From assembly GCA_003445095.1 (NCBI GenBank), contig DLVS01000612.1, forward strand, positions 1-8,519: 8,519 nucleotides of DNA, read 5' to 3'. Origin of the DNA: Verrucomicrobiales bacterium. GTDB taxonomy: Bacteria > Verrucomicrobiota > Verrucomicrobiia > Limisphaerales > UBA9464. The stretch's first letter is position 1. Each line of letters starts with the position of its first letter. The notes beneath the pieces were generated by a model, which did not search any database, was not told the origin of the DNA, and saw nothing but the letters and a program-made list of their open reading frames with translations. Position numbers and translations under genes: made by a program. Of the stretch, positions 7,396 through 8,519 are shown one piece after another.

Positions 7396-7698
7396 TGCTA
7401 TGTTGAGCTATAGTCCTATTGGCCCCTTCGTGAAACCCCAATGACCGACTCTTTGATAATTGTTCGTCCGCTGATGCTTCGAGCCAGCGTCGCTAATCCC
7501 CGCTGACTTCGCCCCAATCGCCTGGGCTGAATTCAATCGGCGGGCTCCAGGGACGGGGCCCTTGTTCCGCCCGAGCCCAGTCTTGCCCCGTCATTCTGCT
7601 CACGATTCGTGGAGTACTCGTCTCCTGACCTCATGGGTGACCCCGTTGCCTTCCACCCGGACCCGTGAGATGCGCCTGCAAGGGGCTGCGAAAAGAAT
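7396..7698. other. 303-nt intergenic region between the two minus-strand genes
   Basis: It holds repeat copy B (7541-7600) and otherwise no gene I can support. On the minus strand a short frame (ATG 7594 to TAG 7493) encodes 33 residues including PWSPPIEF and VSGD, which faintly resemble SWTPVEF and VSGDD at the end of the upstream gene. Its first part is simply repeat B, so it is not called as a gene. There is no convincing sigma-70 promoter for the propeller gene: a CTATAG hexamer lies about 10-16 nt before its ATG, too close to be a normal -10 element for a leadered transcript. Confidence 0.5.
7541..7600 (-). repeat. Intergenic structured repeat, copy B
   Basis: Second copy of the element at 5823-5885; the ungapped core is 7542-7585. 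It lies about 100-150 nt beyond the stop of the 239-aa gene. On the + strand CAGGG (7548-7552) pairs with CCTTG (7560-7564) around a 7-nt loop, the same position and size as in copy A. The fourth pair is G-C here and A-T there. CGGGC (7541-7545) pairs with GCCCG (7569-7573). The outer arms differ in sequence from copy A but remain self-complementary, while the block GTTCC and flanks between them are better conserved. Confidence 0.5.
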
Positions 7699-8418
7699 CT
7701 ACTCACCGAGGTCGTCCCCGCTAACAAGGCGGACGTAATTCACCAACGCCGAGCGCTGGTTAATAACGGTGCCGATGGGCCCCCAATCGGGAAGCGGCGG
7801 ACCATTCATCGGTCCCGACGATAAGAATTCCACCGGGGTCCATGACACCAAGTTGGTGGAAATGTCCAAACGGTATCGGGCATTGGGTCGAACTGTCCCC
7901 GTCACCACCAATTGGTCCGAGTCACGGATGGGTTCAATTCTAACCTCCTTCACGCCCGCTGAAAGTCGGGGAAAGGTGACGGGCTGGGCGATCTCGAGCA
8001 AATTGGGCACGGGGAGCTCGCCCCCACCGAGTCCGGTCAGAGTCAGCTTCACGGAAAATTTCTCCAACGCGGTCCCGTAGGTCTCACCAGTACTGGCGTC
8101 CCAAACCCGAAGAGTAATCGCGGTCGAACCTCCGGGAACGGTTCCGGGAATCGACAGGTAACCAATGCCAAAGATACCGGAGCCGCCGAAGGCAAAGACG
8201 GACCCTTCGGGTTGTCGACTCACGGGCTCCCCCGATTCATCCAAAACTTCGAAACGCCCGAATCCATTCGCGAGCGATTCGCCGTTATACCGCCTCACAT
8301 AGGGACGAACCGAGGGATCCACTCCCAAGACGTTATTAAAGGAGACGACTCCCTGAGAAAAAGTGGTGAGGCCGAGGGCGAACAGGGCCAAACTTGGCGA
8401 GATCCATCGGAGGGTCAT
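7699..8418 (-). CDS. Exported 239-aa protein of the verrucomicrobial 'QGxVxFNN' type with C-terminal module
   Basis: ATG at 8418-8416, TAG at 7701-7699. Residues 1-23 are a good signal peptide: basic MTLR, hydrophobic LALFALGL, cleavage near FSQG. The mature protein opens VVSFNN, a start I associate with a family of exported Verrucomicrobiota proteins. The middle carries family-like segments GIGYLSIPGTVPGG (84-97), ITLRVWDASTGETYGTA (101-117) and ELPVPNL (134-140), consistent with one beta-sandwich domain. The C-terminal module is ARYRLDISTNLVSW (180-193) followed after a longer-than-usual spacer by VNYVRLVSGDDLGE. Here the usual F-Y-R is Y-V-R and the protein runs ten residues beyond it. Function unknown; likely secreted or surface-located. 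It is co-directional with the propeller gene, but the 303-nt gap argues for separate transcription. No Shine-Dalgarno sequence is seen before the ATG. Confidence 0.88.
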   Translation of the reverse strand: MTLRWISPSLALFALGLTTFSQGVVSFNNVLGVDPSVRPYVRRYNGESLANGFGRFEVLDESGEPVSRQPEGSVFAFGGSGIFGIGYLSIPGTVPGGSTAITLRVWDASTGETYGTALEKFSVKLTLTGLGGGELPVPNLLEIAQPVTFPRLSAGVKEVRIEPIRDSDQLVVTGTVRPNARYRLDISTNLVSWTPVEFLSSGPMNGPPLPDWGPIGTVINQRSALVNYVRLVSGDDLGE

Positions 8419-8425
8419 GAGAAAA

Positions 8426-8454
8426 TTTCCGACGAAATGTTTATAGATGTCAAT
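8426..8454 (-). promoter_or_regulatory. Possible -35 element upstream of the 239-aa gene
   Basis: TTGACA, a perfect sigma-70 -35 hexamer, lies on the minus strand at 8454-8449, 31-36 nt before the ATG. The hexamer 17 nt downstream, GGAAAT, is a poor -10, and TATAAA begins only 2 nt after TTGACA, so the promoter is incomplete by consensus. It is reported because the hexamer is exact and upstream of a gene start. Confidence 0.2.
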
Positions 8455-8480
8455 GATAGACCGTGGCGGTGGAGCCGGCT

Positions 8481-8519
8481 AAAAAAAAACACAAAAAAAA
8501 AACAAAAAAACAAAAAGAA
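8481..8519. repeat. A-rich low-complexity tract at the window end
   Basis: 34 of 39 bases are A, broken by four C and one G, with A-runs of 9, 10 and 7. It is immediately preceded by the 8-bp palindrome AGCCGGCT (8473-8480). On the minus strand it is a T-rich tract 63-101 nt upstream of the 239-aa gene. It could be a curved-DNA or UP-like upstream element or the tail of a terminator for an unseen minus-strand gene. It could equally be a sequencing or assembly artefact at a contig end. Confidence 0.8.

Noticed and set aside
7396..7440. Possible sigma-70 promoter (TTTCAC, 17 nt, TATAGC) for the propeller gene.
   Set aside because: The -35 matches consensus at only two positions and the -10 would lie about 10 nt from the start codon.
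7493..7594. Minus-strand 33-aa ORF whose end (PWSPPIEF ... DWG ... VSGD) resembles the end of the 239-aa protein (SWTPVEF ... DWG ... VSGDD).
   Set aside because: Its first half is repeat B, which also occurs in non-coding form at 5827-5870, and substitutions between copies are not third-position biased. The remaining similarity is short and needs large gaps.

Overview
The window looks like chromosomal DNA from a Verrucomicrobiota bacterium (Pedosphaera/Limisphaerales type). Coding sequence is moderately GC-rich and ribosome-binding sites are weak or absent. Several exported proteins end in the short C-terminal module with consensus (Y/F)-R-L-E-x-S-x-D-L-x-x-W ... F-Y-R-V/L, which I associate with this phylum. 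No sequence search was run, so the taxonomic assignment is inference from protein style.

Left part, + strand (1-3717): the C-terminal half of a large helical-plus-beta protein (architecture resembling the end of Tc-toxin A subunits, tentative), then 3 nt later an exported calcium-loop protein with the C-terminal module, then a periplasmic parvulin-type (PpiC/SurA-like) lipoprotein. All three are co-directional, and the first two are almost certainly co-transcribed. A plausible reading is a large envelope or secreted protein, an exported partner and a folding helper. That is inference from position only.

Middle, + strand (3718-5822): a delta-60-repeat/Ig-like protein whose reading frame is open right back to the stop codon of the parvulin gene, yet has no usual start codon or signal peptide there, so its 5' end looks lost. 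Overlapping its stop by ATGA is a 43-codon ORF that reads as a signal peptide joined directly to an F-Y-R-V tail, as if the middle of a gene had been deleted.

Right part, - strand (5875-8418): two exported proteins transcribed towards the middle. One is a beta-propeller-like protein of eight ~51-residue repeats with an invariant G-x5-W spacing. The other is a 239-aa protein that opens with a signal peptide and a 'GVVSFNN' start. Both end in forms of the C-terminal module. A ~45-60 nt non-coding repeat lies downstream of each gene, and the two copies can fold into similar hairpins with one compensatory base-pair change. The window ends in a 39-nt A-rich low-complexity tract.

There are no tRNA, rRNA, CRISPR, insertion-sequence or phage genes that I can support. 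The items most worth following are the structured repeat pair, the signal-peptide-plus-tail mini-ORF, the start-less delta-60 gene, the parvulin lacking both conserved histidines, and the recurring C-terminal module.
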